In this document: one piece after another, positions 28,941 through 37,098 of the stretch
Layout: each line of letters opens with the position of its first letter
Position numbering within the stretch: position 1 is the stretch's first letter
Assembly: GCF_008369915.1 (NCBI RefSeq)
Contig: NZ_VSRN01000001.1
Span: 2,078,001 to 2,142,000, forward strand
Length of the DNA: 64,000 nucleotides
Origin: Dyadobacter sp. UC 10
Lineage (GTDB): Bacteria > Bacteroidota > Bacteroidia > Cytophagales > Spirosomataceae
Direction: 5' to 3'
Made by a program: the position numbers and the translations under genes
Notes under the pieces: generated by a model
Seen by the model: only the letters and a program-made list of their open reading frames with translations
Database searches by the model: none
What the model was told of the DNA's origin: nothing

Positions 28941-28995
28941 ATTTGTTATGTCTGATTCCTGACTGGCAATTCAAGATCATGTTTGACATAAACTG

Positions 28996-29078
28996 TGGGG
29001 GCGGATGGATTCGAACCACCGTAGGCATACACCAGCAGATTTACAGTCTGCCCCATTTGGCCACTCTGGTACACCCCC
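28996..29078 (-). tRNA. tRNA-Tyr (GTA anticodon)
   Basis: An 83-base class II tRNA on the minus strand with a long variable arm. Acceptor GGGGGTG pairs with CGCCCCC, anticodon stem CAGA/TCTG with loop CTGTAAA (anticodon GTA), T-loop GTTCGAATC, discriminator A. It is the first gene after the promoter of this tRNA-tuf unit. Confidence 0.97.
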
Positions 29079-29130
29079 AGACATCATTTCAACAGTACCG
29101 CGAAACCGTTTGTCTCACTTTTTGGAGTCG

Positions 29131-29161
29131 CAAAATTATGGCCTTTTCTTAAATTCTCAAA
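29131..29161 (-). promoter_or_regulatory. Bacteroidota-type promoter for tRNA-Tyr/Gly/Thr-tuf
   Basis: On the minus strand TTTG (29158-29161), a 19-base spacer and TAATTTTG (29131-29138) match the Bacteroidota primary sigma consensus TTTG-N19-TAnnTTTG exactly. The start of transcription would lie about 45 bases before tRNA-Tyr. This is the best promoter match in the window. Confidence 0.8.
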
Positions 29162-29190
29162 TTGTTTCGAAAAAAAAATAAAGAAAAAAA

Positions 29191-29223
29191 GAGGTTGAAA
29201 GGAAAAACGTCCATTTCAGCCTC
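29191..29223 (-). terminator. terminator of the ECF sigma operon
   Basis: GAGGTTGAAA and TTTCAGCCTC pair over 10 bp with one wobble position around 13 bases, 18 bases after the barrel gene stop. On the minus strand a run of seven T follows. It separates the sigma operon from the promoter of the tRNA-tuf unit. Confidence 0.85.
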
Positions 29224-29240
29224 TGATTGCACTTTTTACA

Positions 29241-30341
29241 TTAGAACAGTCTCACACCAAAGCTCAGCATTCTTACCGAAGGACCGCGGTTTTCGACGTA
29301 CAGGTTATTCAGGTCGTAGTTAATAAATAAATCAGGAAATTTCCGGATCCCTATTTCTGCCGCAAAACCATATCGCAAATCTTCAATGTAAAAGTTCTTA
29401 CGCACATGGTCAACATCTTTGCTACCCTGAACCCGCACCTTGGTGTAGCTTCCCAGTTTGTAACCTCCATAGACGCCGGCACTCAGGTATGAAATAAATG
29501 AATGCGAAAAGCTGACTGTCGGCATAAGAGATAAGTTCACATAAGGCACCACCAGCTTACTCTTCTTGAATTCCACCTCTTCGTTATTTTCGATAACTGG
29601 TAAAAACTCTACGTAACCAATGTTCTTCACAACCGTGTTATTATTGTCAAACATCAGATTGTACCAGGAAAAATCTGCTCCAAAGTCAAGGTGAAACCCT
29701 ACGTTTTTACCTCGTGCTAATGTAGCGCTGGCCACATATCCTAGACTGACAAACCGTGATCCAAATGGCCTCAGTTCGTAGTCAGATTTATTGTATCCCG
29801 GCGTTGCTTCGTTCGTGCCATAAGCATTCAGTCCAAATGCCACATTAAAACCCTTTCTGGGGCTTGAATTACGGCTCGATCGGTAAAAACGCCGTCCGGT
29901 ACGACGGTATGTTGAGTCATTGACAATCACATCGTCTCCATCTCTCACCTCTACGCCCTTGCCATCAATGCTGACCCGCGTGTCTCCGTCTTTGACGTGT
30001 ATCCCTCTCAAACCGATTCTTACATAATCCTTTTCTTCATTTCCGGATTGATCTTTCAGATAATCGTTCCCATTAAACTCTTCCCTCAAGTAAGTCGTAT
30101 CTGCGCTGGTGCTATCCAGTCTGATTTTCAAATCTTTCAAAAGGGCATTTAAATCATATTTCATGATCTTGTCCAGCTCCTTTCGATTTTCTCCATAGAT
30201 GATCAGCCGCGTTTTATCTCCGAAAGTGACAATAATCGAATCTTTTTCACTGGTAGTTATATCATTGGCTTTCAATTGTTTGATACTAAAAACAATGCAC
30301 AAAAGAAGCAGTATTGGCGAGGCAAATATTTTACTTTTCAT
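29241..30341 (-). CDS. exported probable outer-membrane beta-barrel protein
   Basis: A 366-residue protein with a signal peptide (MKSKIFASPILLLLCIVFSIKQLKA). The first half of the mature part is polar and probably periplasmic (repeated short pieces such as KDGDTRVSIDGKG and VEVRDGDDVIV). The second half has alternating barrel-like strands and ends with an aromatic C-terminus (MLSFGVRLF), the usual outer-membrane barrel signal. It is the last gene of a three-gene unit with an ECF sigma factor and a membrane anti-sigma-like protein, 11 bases after the latter. It could be the unit's sensor or target in the envelope; the family is not recognised beyond barrel type. Confidence 0.72.
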   Translation of the reverse strand: MKSKIFASPILLLLCIVFSIKQLKANDITTSEKDSIIVTFGDKTRLIIYGENRKELDKIMKYDLNALLKDLKIRLDSTSADTTYLREEFNGNDYLKDQSGNEEKDYVRIGLRGIHVKDGDTRVSIDGKGVEVRDGDDVIVNDSTYRRTGRRFYRSSRNSSPRKGFNVAFGLNAYGTNEATPGYNKSDYELRPFGSRFVSLGYVASATLARGKNVGFHLDFGADFSWYNLMFDNNNTVVKNIGYVEFLPVIENNEEVEFKKSKLVVPYVNLSLMPTVSFSHSFISYLSAGVYGGYKLGSYTKVRVQGSKDVDHVRKNFYIEDLRYGFAAEIGIRKFPDLFINYDLNNLYVENRGPSVRMLSFGVRLF

Positions 30342-30352
30342 GGCTGAATAGA

Positions 30353-31141
30353 TTACAATTTTGTTCTGTCTTTGGGGTTTTGATTCTCTGATACTTTGTC
30401 ATCTTTACTGCGTAGCCGGTCATCTACTCTTGCAACCAGCGTTTTTGGATTAAAACCTACTTCTTCCCAATCCACTCTCTCACCAGCCCTCGCATTTTTT
30501 AACTGGCGGAATACTCTTGAGAATCGTGAAGTTTTAGGTTTATCATCCGTTTCATTGAATTCTGATTCAACTGCAACAACTATGGTACGCGCTGGTTCTG
30601 CTTCCGGTTTAATAGTTTCAGTAACAGGGTGTTCTGGATTATGCTCCGAAACCTCCGGCATTTGGGAAACTTCCGCCAGCGCGTTTTGAGAGACAATTGC
30701 TACCGGTTTTTCAATTATCTCTACCAAAATCCTATCGTCCTTAACAGATTGCTCAGTTTTGACTTTCTTGCTTTGTTGAGGATACTTTGTCACATTATCA
30801 GTCAGGAGCGACCCTTTTTGGATATTCCTCCGAGACAAAGTGTCAATGCTCTCTGAAATGCTTTCGGTTTCAATGCTTTTTGCAGGCGGCTCTGCTGCTT
30901 CTACCTTTGCGATTACCTTGTTTGGAATTGGAGCGTCCAAACCAGACTGACTATTTTTCCAGACCAGATATCCTCCAAACAATCCCACAACCAAACTCGC
31001 GGCAGCATACCAGATCCACCCAAGGCTCCGGTGTTTTGGCTTGTTCTCTGCCTGTATTCTCAGCCACGCATTTTCGGAAGGCTTTTTTTCCAGGTCGCCC
31101 AGCTTTCGTTTGAAAAGATCATCAACAGGATGCTTTTTCAT
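30353..31141 (-). CDS. single-span membrane protein, probable anti-sigma factor
   Basis: A 262-residue protein with a short cytoplasmic N-terminus (MKKHPVDDLFKRKLGDLEKKPSENAWLRIQ), one membrane segment at about 41-61 (GWIWYAAASLVVGLFGGYLV) and a long polar, probably disordered periplasmic part rich in Glu, Val and Pro. No zinc-binding anti-sigma motif (HxxxCxxC) is present. The call rests on topology and on position: its start overlaps the end of the ECF sigma gene by 20 bases, the usual arrangement for a sigma/anti-sigma pair in Bacteroidota. Confidence 0.65.
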   Translation of the reverse strand: MKKHPVDDLFKRKLGDLEKKPSENAWLRIQAENKPKHRSLGWIWYAAASLVVGLFGGYLVWKNSQSGLDAPIPNKVIAKVEAAEPPAKSIETESISESIDTLSRRNIQKGSLLTDNVTKYPQQSKKVKTEQSVKDDRILVEIIEKPVAIVSQNALAEVSQMPEVSEHNPEHPVTETIKPEAEPARTIVVAVESEFNETDDKPKTSRFSRVFRQLKNARAGERVDWEEVGFNPKTLVARVDDRLRSKDDKVSENQNPKDRTKL

Positions 31142-31712
31142 AGTTCACTTTTTTTTTAAAATCATTTTCCCACTCAGAAACCATTCTCTGTAACAACGCG
31201 CGCGCCCGATGTAATTGCGATTTGGATGTACTTTCAGTGATTCCCAACATTTCTGCAATTTCAATATGCGCGTAACCTTCAATCGCATACAAGTTGAAAA
31301 CCGTTCTGTATCCTGTCGGTAAACGCTCTATTAATTCCAGCAACTCTTGTGTATCCAGATTCTGATCAGCCTGTGCGTAATCGGGTATATTGTTTGCCTC
31401 GTCAGACAAATTGTCCTCCAATATTCGCTTTTGTTTCCTCAAATGTCCCAGCGATTCGTTAACCATGATCCGGCGGATCCAACCTTCAAAACTTCCATCG
31501 CTGTTAAACTGATCGATTTTGGAAAACACCTTCAAAAAACCTTCAATCATCACATCTTCCGCCACCATTTCATCACATATATAGCGGAAGCATAAACCCA
31601 GCATGCGAGTGCTGTATTTATCGTAAACCTGTCGCTGCGCCTTAGGATCTTCCTTCTTAAGGGCTTTGACGAGTTGTGCTTCCTGGCTAAATAGTGCTAA
31701 AATTCTCCCCAT
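31122..31712 (-). CDS. ECF-type RNA polymerase sigma factor
   Basis: A 196-residue sigma-70 family ECF factor. Region 2 is visible as QRQVYDKYSTRMLGLCFRYI, DEMVAEDVMIEGFLKVF and FEGWIRRIMVNESLGHLRK. Region 4 is visible as LPTGYRTVFNLYAIEGYAHIEIAEMLG with the recognition helix STSKSQLHRARALLQ. I chose the ATG at 31712; an earlier in-frame ATG at 31743-31745 would add 11 residues. It heads a three-gene unit that ends with a barrel protein and a terminator. The inducing signal is not known. Confidence 0.93.
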   Translation of the reverse strand: MGRILALFSQEAQLVKALKKEDPKAQRQVYDKYSTRMLGLCFRYICDEMVAEDVMIEGFLKVFSKIDQFNSDGSFEGWIRRIMVNESLGHLRKQKRILEDNLSDEANNIPDYAQADQNLDTQELLELIERLPTGYRTVFNLYAIEGYAHIEIAEMLGITESTSKSQLHRARALLQRMVSEWENDFKKKVNYEKASC

Positions 31713-31818
31713 TTTAACTGATGGTTTCAATAGCAAGATGCTCATTCCTCTCGACGAGGTTGCACGTACTGAGAAGTTTTTTGTAGATTTCTATAAAAAA
31801 TAATCAGTCAGCTTCTTT

Positions 31819-31826
31819 TAGCTTTG
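31819..31826 (+). promoter_or_regulatory. candidate -7 element for murI
   Basis: TAGCTTTG fits the Bacteroidota -7 consensus TAnnTTTG and lies 28 bases before the murI start codon. No TTTG is found at the expected -33 distance, so support is partial. Confidence 0.4.
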
Positions 31827-31854
31827 GGGTATTGATCCAGACATTGATTTTATT

Positions 31855-32664
31855 ATGCTCGACTCTTCTGCACCGATTGGGATTTTTGACAGTGGTATCG
31901 GTGGTATGACCGTCGCAAGTGCCGTTACGCGACTTTTACCATTGGAAAACACAATTTATTTCGGAGATACCGCTCACCTTCCTTACGGTGATAAATCCAC
32001 GGCGGCTATTCAGGCATATTCTATCAAGATCTGCAATATGCTTTTGCAGCAAAATTGTAAGCTGATATTAATTGCCTGTAACTCTGCCTCAGCAGCAGCT
32101 TATGAATTAGTTCGCGAATATGTAGGCAGCAAGGCCAAAGTTTTGAATGTGATAGATCCTGTTGTCGACTACATTAAGGAGCATTATGACGGAAAAACGA
32201 TCGGATTGATCGGGACAAAGCAGACGGTTTCATCCAATGTTTACAAAAAGAAGGTTGATGCTATCGGTAAAAACATCTATCTAAAATCGCTGGCCACTCC
32301 ATTACTCGCGCCGATGATAGAGGAAGGTTTTTTCGATAATAATATCAGTGAAAGCATTGTATCAAGCTATCTTTCAGATCCTACACTTTCCGGCATCGAG
32401 GCGCTTATTCTGGGATGCACGCATTATCCGCTTATTAAAAAGCAAATCGACAAGTTTTATGAGGAGCAGATCGAAATTCTGGATACGTCTGAAATTGTCG
32501 CACATTCTCTCCGCGCCTGGCTGGAACAGCATTATCTGGTCAACGAAAAAGGAAATGGAAACCGACAGTTTTATGTTTCGGATTATACTTTATCTTTTGA
32601 ACAATCCACCAGCATATTCTTCGGCCGCCAGATTCAGCTGGAACATTATCCGCTTTGGGAATAG
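31855..32664 (+). CDS. murI: glutamate racemase
   Basis: A 269-residue cytoplasmic enzyme that interconverts L- and D-glutamate for peptidoglycan. The catalytic surroundings are intact: IGIFDSGIGGMTV at the start, the first cysteine in IACNSASAAAY and the second in LGCTHYPLI. Length is typical. It runs opposite to the ECF operon, and its stop codon lies 2 bases from that of the convergent GH106-like gene, with no terminator between them. Confidence 0.97.
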   Translation: MLDSSAPIGIFDSGIGGMTVASAVTRLLPLENTIYFGDTAHLPYGDKSTAAIQAYSIKICNMLLQQNCKLILIACNSASAAAYELVREYVGSKAKVLNVIDPVVDYIKEHYDGKTIGLIGTKQTVSSNVYKKKVDAIGKNIYLKSLATPLLAPMIEEGFFDNNISESIVSSYLSDPTLSGIEALILGCTHYPLIKKQIDKFYEEQIEILDTSEIVAHSLRAWLEQHYLVNEKGNGNRQFYVSDYTLSFEQSTSIFFGRQIQLEHYPLWE

Positions 32665-32666
32665 TA

Positions 32667-35186
32667 TCAGTAAATGAGCTTTACCGGCCCCAAAAGCCCG
32701 GAAGGCATCGGCTCCCATGTACTCGCGTCAAACTTTTTATAGGTGATATCAACGATGTTGATATCCAGGAACTTCTTCCATTCCGGTTGCTGCTTATCCC
32801 GCAAACGCATATAGTTGGCTGACAAGTTGGTTATTTCAATTTCGAGCACATTATCTTTCGGTTTCAGCGATCCCGCGTTCAGATTAATCCTAAATGGAAT
32901 GCACCAGGCAGTACCTTTGTCCTGTCCGTTGATGGTCACTCTGGCCGTTTCCCGTACATCTCCAAGATCCAAAACAACAGATTTGTTTTTGGGCAAATCG
33001 GCCGGCGTATCAAACCTGATCGTGTACCGCGCTGTTCCTGAAAAGTATTTAGCGGAATCAGGCAGCGTCGTCCATGAATCCAGACGTTCCATTTTAGCAT
33101 TAGCTGGTTTGGAGGGCCGCCCCTTTAGGAAAGTCAGCTCCCATGTTCCAGTTATCTCTGCGCTATGAGAAAGATCTGAAATTTCCGGCGAAGCACCTGT
33201 TTTTGCTCCGGATTCAAGAAAGCAGGATTGACCGGGAAGTAATTGTAAATAGACCTGTTGTATATCTCCTGATTGTCGAAATGGTAAAAGAGACTTTGCT
33301 CCAAGTGGGTCGATTCTGGTAAATGCTCCGGCTGTACCCAGTTTTAGCCAACCTTTTTTGAATTTGTTAGATAGATTGGTCACGAAATATAGGGTGCGAC
33401 CGTCGTCGGTTTTTTTACGGATAAATGTCAGCCCCTTTTGAGCAAGTTCTTCCGGGTACACATTGATATTAGCCAATGCTTTCTCAAAATCGGCAGATAT
33501 CTGGACATGCTTCATTTGAGAAATCGTAGCAGCCTCTTTTTGAAATGCTGCCTGATTCGAAGCGTGATCAGCAAACCCGGTTACAGTCTTCGGCATATTT
33601 TCCTCAAAAATTATGCGAACTCCCGCCGCTGCAATGCGTTTCAATTCTCTCAGCGTTTCCAAAGGAATATAGGTGCTGGACGGGATCAGGATTGTTTTAT
33701 AAGTCGCGTCGGCAGAAGTTATCAGATTATTGCCTTTGACGGTGAGTTGGCGAAGTTGTAAATCAGATACGAAGTCAAAGCTATACCCGGCATTCCATAG
33801 TTTTTGAGTTAATTTTCCAAAAGGCAGGTCAAGCAACCAGCGATCAACGTGATGTACCTCCAGTAAATGGATATTGCCCGACGATTTCGCTTTTGTAGCC
33901 CATAGATCGTGAATCGGAAAATAAACCAGAATATCATTGTCCGGCTTACTGTTTTGCAGGCGTTCCTGGCAAAATGTTACATACTTATTAAGTAAGGGAA
34001 ATTCCTTCGCGAAATGCGAAGTAGGCCCGAAATGCGTAGACGCGTAAAACAACCAGCCAGGATAGGGCGCATTGGTGGGTGAATAATTAGTCCCGTGATA
34101 AAAAATGTGATTGATCCCCGAAGCGAACAATTCATCAACCTGTGGCTTAATCTGCGAAAGCGATACTTTGAAATGATTTGCCAGCCAGGTACCTGTCTCG
34201 GAGCTGACCAATTTCTTTCCATTTAAATGAGCTGCCGAAGAGGCAAATTTCATCGCTAGTGGATTCGGCGTGCCAAATTGATCAATGGAATAATCAGGGT
34301 CAACTCTGAGACCGGGAATATCAAACCTGCTGGTACCAAATGATTCCGTCTCCGGAATAGTTGCAGTAGCGTACAGGTCTAGCAGGTTACCTGGTGAACC
34401 GTGCGCTTGGTAGCGGGTTAAAAAGCCTTCTTTTTTGCTCCATTCTGTCCACGGCTTTGCATATCTTTCAAGCAATAGTTCGGCAAGCGTCTGGTGATAG
34501 TCTATTCTGATCAGTTCGTTTTCAGAATTTTGTGTTGAATCCGACAATACGTCTAACTTTTCAAGGATGTCATATCTTCTTCGTTTCTTAAATTCCTCAG
34601 GAAAATCATCAGTCCAATTTGCTCCATAGGCCTCATAGGAATCCATATACATCGACCTCGGCAGTTCTGCAATTTCATTGAAAGCGGAGTCAAACCTAGA
34701 CAGGTATTGGGGCATCGCTTTGTAATGGAAAGGATCCAGTACAAAGCCCTCGCCTCCTGGCGCAGCCCGCTTGACTTTCTGACCTGTGAGACTAATGTCA
34801 GCTTTTCCATTTTTGACCTTCATTGTTTTGGCGGCCAAAGCTTGCGAAACATTTGGTCCGCCAAAAGGCCAGCCGGTACCGGTCGTCAGATCTACACCTA
34901 TCCTGAGTCGCTTACCCTCTTTCACCGTGAATTGCATCATATCCAGCCATTGCGAAGACAGAAATGGTATTGCCTCCTTTTCCAATCCCTTGACGCCATA
35001 TATCGGAATGATATGTACGCCGCCGATCCCGGAGGTTTTGAAAAATTGCAACTGCGCGGAGATATCCTCCTTTTTGACAGTACTACTCATCCACCACCAA
35101 TAAGTCCAAGGCTTTGCAGTAGATATTGGCTGCGCCTGAATGTTCAGACTTGTTAGTATAATCAAAAGGATGAATAGCTTCTTCAT
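32667..35186 (-). CDS. exported GH106-like glycosidase (putative alpha-L-rhamnosidase)
   Basis: An 839-residue exported protein with a signal peptide (MKKLFILLIILTSLNIQAQ). The N-terminal barrel region shows the pattern of GH106-type proteins: PWTYWWWMSSTVKKEDI, GIGGVHIIPIYGV and GTGWPFGGPNVS. The C-terminal part has a jelly-roll like those in glycoside hydrolases (YTIRFDTPADLP, VVLDLGDVRETARVTING, NVLEIEITNLSANYMRL). Family members cleave rhamnosides in plant pectins such as rhamnogalacturonan. It is shorter than the well-studied GH106 enzymes, which often exceed 1000 residues. There are no SusC/D genes nearby, so it is not in an obvious polysaccharide-utilisation locus. The ATG at 35186 sits at the signal peptide. 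Confidence 0.75.
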   Translation of the reverse strand: MKKLFILLIILTSLNIQAQPISTAKPWTYWWWMSSTVKKEDISAQLQFFKTSGIGGVHIIPIYGVKGLEKEAIPFLSSQWLDMMQFTVKEGKRLRIGVDLTTGTGWPFGGPNVSQALAAKTMKVKNGKADISLTGQKVKRAAPGGEGFVLDPFHYKAMPQYLSRFDSAFNEIAELPRSMYMDSYEAYGANWTDDFPEEFKKRRRYDILEKLDVLSDSTQNSENELIRIDYHQTLAELLLERYAKPWTEWSKKEGFLTRYQAHGSPGNLLDLYATATIPETESFGTSRFDIPGLRVDPDYSIDQFGTPNPLAMKFASSAAHLNGKKLVSSETGTWLANHFKVSLSQIKPQVDELFASGINHIFYHGTNYSPTNAPYPGWLFYASTHFGPTSHFAKEFPLLNKYVTFCQERLQNSKPDNDILVYFPIHDLWATKAKSSGNIHLLEVHHVDRWLLDLPFGKLTQKLWNAGYSFDFVSDLQLRQLTVKGNNLITSADATYKTILIPSSTYIPLETLRELKRIAAAGVRIIFEENMPKTVTGFADHASNQAAFQKEAATISQMKHVQISADFEKALANINVYPEELAQKGLTFIRKKTDDGRTLYFVTNLSNKFKKGWLKLGTAGAFTRIDPLGAKSLLPFRQSGDIQQVYLQLLPGQSCFLESGAKTGASPEISDLSHSAEITGTWELTFLKGRPSKPANAKMERLDSWTTLPDSAKYFSGTARYTIRFDTPADLPKNKSVVLDLGDVRETARVTINGQDKGTAWCIPFRINLNAGSLKPKDNVLEIEITNLSANYMRLRDKQQPEWKKFLDINIVDITYKKFDASTWEPMPSGLLGPVKLIY

Positions 35187-35263
35187 AGACAAGTTTTTGA
35201 TTAAAGACGTACAATACATTTTCTACACTACCAGCCGCAAGATTTTTATTTGCGCATAAAAAA

Positions 35264-35286
35264 AGCGAAACCAAAATGATTTCGCT
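35264..35286 (-). terminator. terminator of the respiratory gene cluster
   Basis: AGCGAAA and TTTCGCT pair perfectly over 7 bp with a 9-base loop, 20 bases after the last gene of the cluster. On the minus strand a run of seven T follows, giving a clear intrinsic terminator. Confidence 0.85.
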
Positions 35287-35306
35287 CGATATAGATTTAA
35301 AACAAA

Positions 35307-35588
35307 TTATCCTTGATAAGCCTGCTTTACACGAGAAATAACAAATTGTCTTTCGTCGCGTGCCCGCTTACTGTTTCTGTACCATAGGTATCCGATCACG
35401 CCTACCAAAAGGTACGGCATCACAAAAAGGTACATAATACCTGTATTCAATCCCACGCCCACATTATTTCTTCCATTCCCCATTGAGCTTTCAACAGAGC
35501 CGCGGCACATTGCGCATTGCGCCCAGGTATCCGTTCCAAGTATGACAAACAGGATAATAAGACCTGATATAACTATTAACTTTCTCAT
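35307..35588 (-). CDS. small two-span membrane protein with CxxC, last gene of the respiratory cluster
   Basis: A 93-residue protein. An N-terminal signal or membrane segment (LIVISGLIILFVILG) leads into a short external part with C25 and C28 in QCAMCRG. A second membrane segment (GIMYLFVMPYLLVGVIGYLW) and a basic cytoplasmic tail follow. I do not recognise a named family. It overlaps the DUF420 gene by 4 bases and is the last gene before the terminator, so it is surely transcribed with the oxidase genes. A role in metal or redox handling during oxidase assembly is an inference from the CxxC and context. Confidence 0.75.
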   Translation of the reverse strand: MRKLIVISGLIILFVILGTDTWAQCAMCRGSVESSMGNGRNNVGVGLNTGIMYLFVMPYLLVGVIGYLWYRNSKRARDERQFVISRVKQAYQG

Positions 35589-36124
35589 GTGTAATAAGGA
35601 CTAATCATTAAGTAAACAACCACTCCACTGATGCTGACGTACAACCAAATCGGCATGGCCCATTTAACTGCTTTCCTATGCTGGACTATTTGATTGGTAT
35701 ACCCAAAATAAACTGCGCGCAATACAAACCAAACGACTACAATCGATAATAAGATATGTGAAATCAGAAGAAAGTAATATACCGGCCTCACAAACCCCTG
35801 ACCGCCAAATGGTGTCGATTCATTTGAAATATGGTATAATATATAACAGACCAGAAATACCGAGCCTAACAGGAATGCTCCTGTCATCGATCTTCTGTGC
35901 CCGGTAATATCTTTTTTCTTAATGAAATAATAGCCCGTCAGTAACAGAATTGCAGTTAATGAGTTGATTACGCCGATAACATGCGGTAATACTTTGGTCC
36001 AGGCGCCGAGCTCGATCTTCTGACGTATTCCCAGTAAAGCCGCCACAGCAACCGGCACAACCACCGCCAAAATGTTGATAATACGTTCGTATTTTGGTTT
36101 TTTTTCAATTAATAAAGTTGCCAT
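35585..36124 (-). CDS. DUF420 membrane protein
   Basis: A 179-residue integral membrane protein with five likely spans. Family features include VLPHVIGVINSLTAILLLTGYYFIKK, the GHRRSMTGAF stretch with a conserved His-Arg-Arg, and the HILLSIVVVWFVLRAVYFGY region. DUF420 proteins are typically encoded with aa3 oxidases; the relative CtaM is needed for oxidase activity in Firmicutes. Here it lies between the SCO-like gene (1 base) and the small CxxC protein (overlap). An assembly role is likely but inferred from family and context. Confidence 0.85.
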   Translation of the reverse strand: MATLLIEKKPKYERIINILAVVVPVAVAALLGIRQKIELGAWTKVLPHVIGVINSLTAILLLTGYYFIKKKDITGHRRSMTGAFLLGSVFLVCYILYHISNESTPFGGQGFVRPVYYFLLISHILLSIVVVWFVLRAVYFGYTNQIVQHRKAVKWAMPIWLYVSISGVVVYLMISPYYT

Positions 36125-36125
36125 T

Positions 36126-36734
36126 CTAATCTGTCGTTTCTCCTTCGTAGGAAAGAATCTTTATTTCCGCCATTAGCCTCTCCGTTTCCTTTGGATCCGT
36201 TAATTGATAATGCCCTCTCACAAAACCTTTGCTATCTACTAAGACGCAGGCCGAAGAATTTGTCACTGCATTTTTCAAACCTAGTTCTTGCTTGAAAAAT
36301 TGAGCAATCCCATCTTCCGGTGCTGCCTTGATCTCCCAGTTCGCCATATCCAGTTCAGGCATACTGGCCTTCTGCTTACCTAAATCAGAAGTAAGGGTTA
36401 GCAAATGCAAATCTTGTAGCTCGCTTCCTAAGGCTGCTATTCTTTGCAACTGACTAAATCCGAGCTTGCAACTATCCCTGCAATCAACTGGCAGGTAGCT
36501 AACCACTGTCCATTTTCCGGTAAAAAAATAACCGGCCACTGTATTCTGCTTCTCAGATAGCCTATGAAAAACAGTGTCGGAATTTTGCATTACCACCTTC
36601 CCATTTTCGTCCAGTTCCGGATTGAAATAGGGCAGGTCATAATGGTTTCTTGCGAAGAGCTGCAAAAACAAAAAAATCAAAGCCGGAATTACTAATGTGC
36701 CTATCAGTAATCCGGCTTTGGGAAAGTTCTTCAT
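36126..36734 (-). CDS. SCO1/SenC-like oxidase assembly protein, divergent
   Basis: A 202-residue membrane-anchored thioredoxin-fold protein: one N-terminal span (GLLIGTLVIPALIFLFLQLF) and a periplasmic domain. The SCO-type CxxxC is present as C85 and C89 in VDCRDSCKLG, after the strand KWTVVSYLP. The histidine that completes the copper site in SCO proteins, normally in a VDHSA-like stretch, is replaced here: the matching region reads NSSACVLVDSKG, with a third cysteine at C163. The gene lies between the subunit IV and DUF420 genes. SCO-like copper delivery to CuA or thiol reduction of CuA is the likely role; the altered site favours a redox role. Confidence 0.75.
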   Translation of the reverse strand: MKNFPKAGLLIGTLVIPALIFLFLQLFARNHYDLPYFNPELDENGKVVMQNSDTVFHRLSEKQNTVAGYFFTGKWTVVSYLPVDCRDSCKLGFSQLQRIAALGSELQDLHLLTLTSDLGKQKASMPELDMANWEIKAAPEDGIAQFFKQELGLKNAVTNSSACVLVDSKGFVRGHYQLTDPKETERLMAEIKILSYEGETTD

Positions 36735-36739
36735 TTTTA

Positions 36740-37069
36740 TTAACTAAAAATCGCTTCGAAAATGGCATTTCCTTCAAGTAGAAGCGCCAGTATTAACCAG
36801 GCCACAAAAATTACCGGGACCAAAATAGACCAGATAAGCGACTTGGTTTCGTGTTTTAAGTGCATGAACTCGCCCACAATGTAAAATGCTTTCACAATGG
36901 TCATCACGATGAAAATTGAAACTTTCAAAACCCCGTGAGGAACCATAAAGGCGATCACGAATTCAAGTGCAGTTAATATCAACAGGATCCAGAATGTCTT
37001 CATGATCGCTTTACGCTGCTCTGCACCAGCGTTAGGATCCTGATTGTGAATATGATGTGCGTCTGCCAT
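36740..37069 (-). CDS. cytochrome c oxidase subunit IV
   Basis: A 109-residue membrane protein with three spans, matching the prokaryotic subunit IV (COX4_pro/CyoD-like) family: TFWILLILTALEFVIAFMV, KVSIFIVMTIVKAFYIVGEFMHLKHE and LVPVIFVAWLILALLLEG. The N-terminus carries a short His motif (AHHIHN). It lies between subunit III and the SCO-like gene and probably stabilises the oxidase. Confidence 0.9.
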   Translation of the reverse strand: MADAHHIHNQDPNAGAEQRKAIMKTFWILLILTALEFVIAFMVPHGVLKVSIFIVMTIVKAFYIVGEFMHLKHETKSLIWSILVPVIFVAWLILALLLEGNAIFEAIFS

Positions 37070-37098
37070 TTCTTTTAAAGAATATTAGAAGTTAAAAA

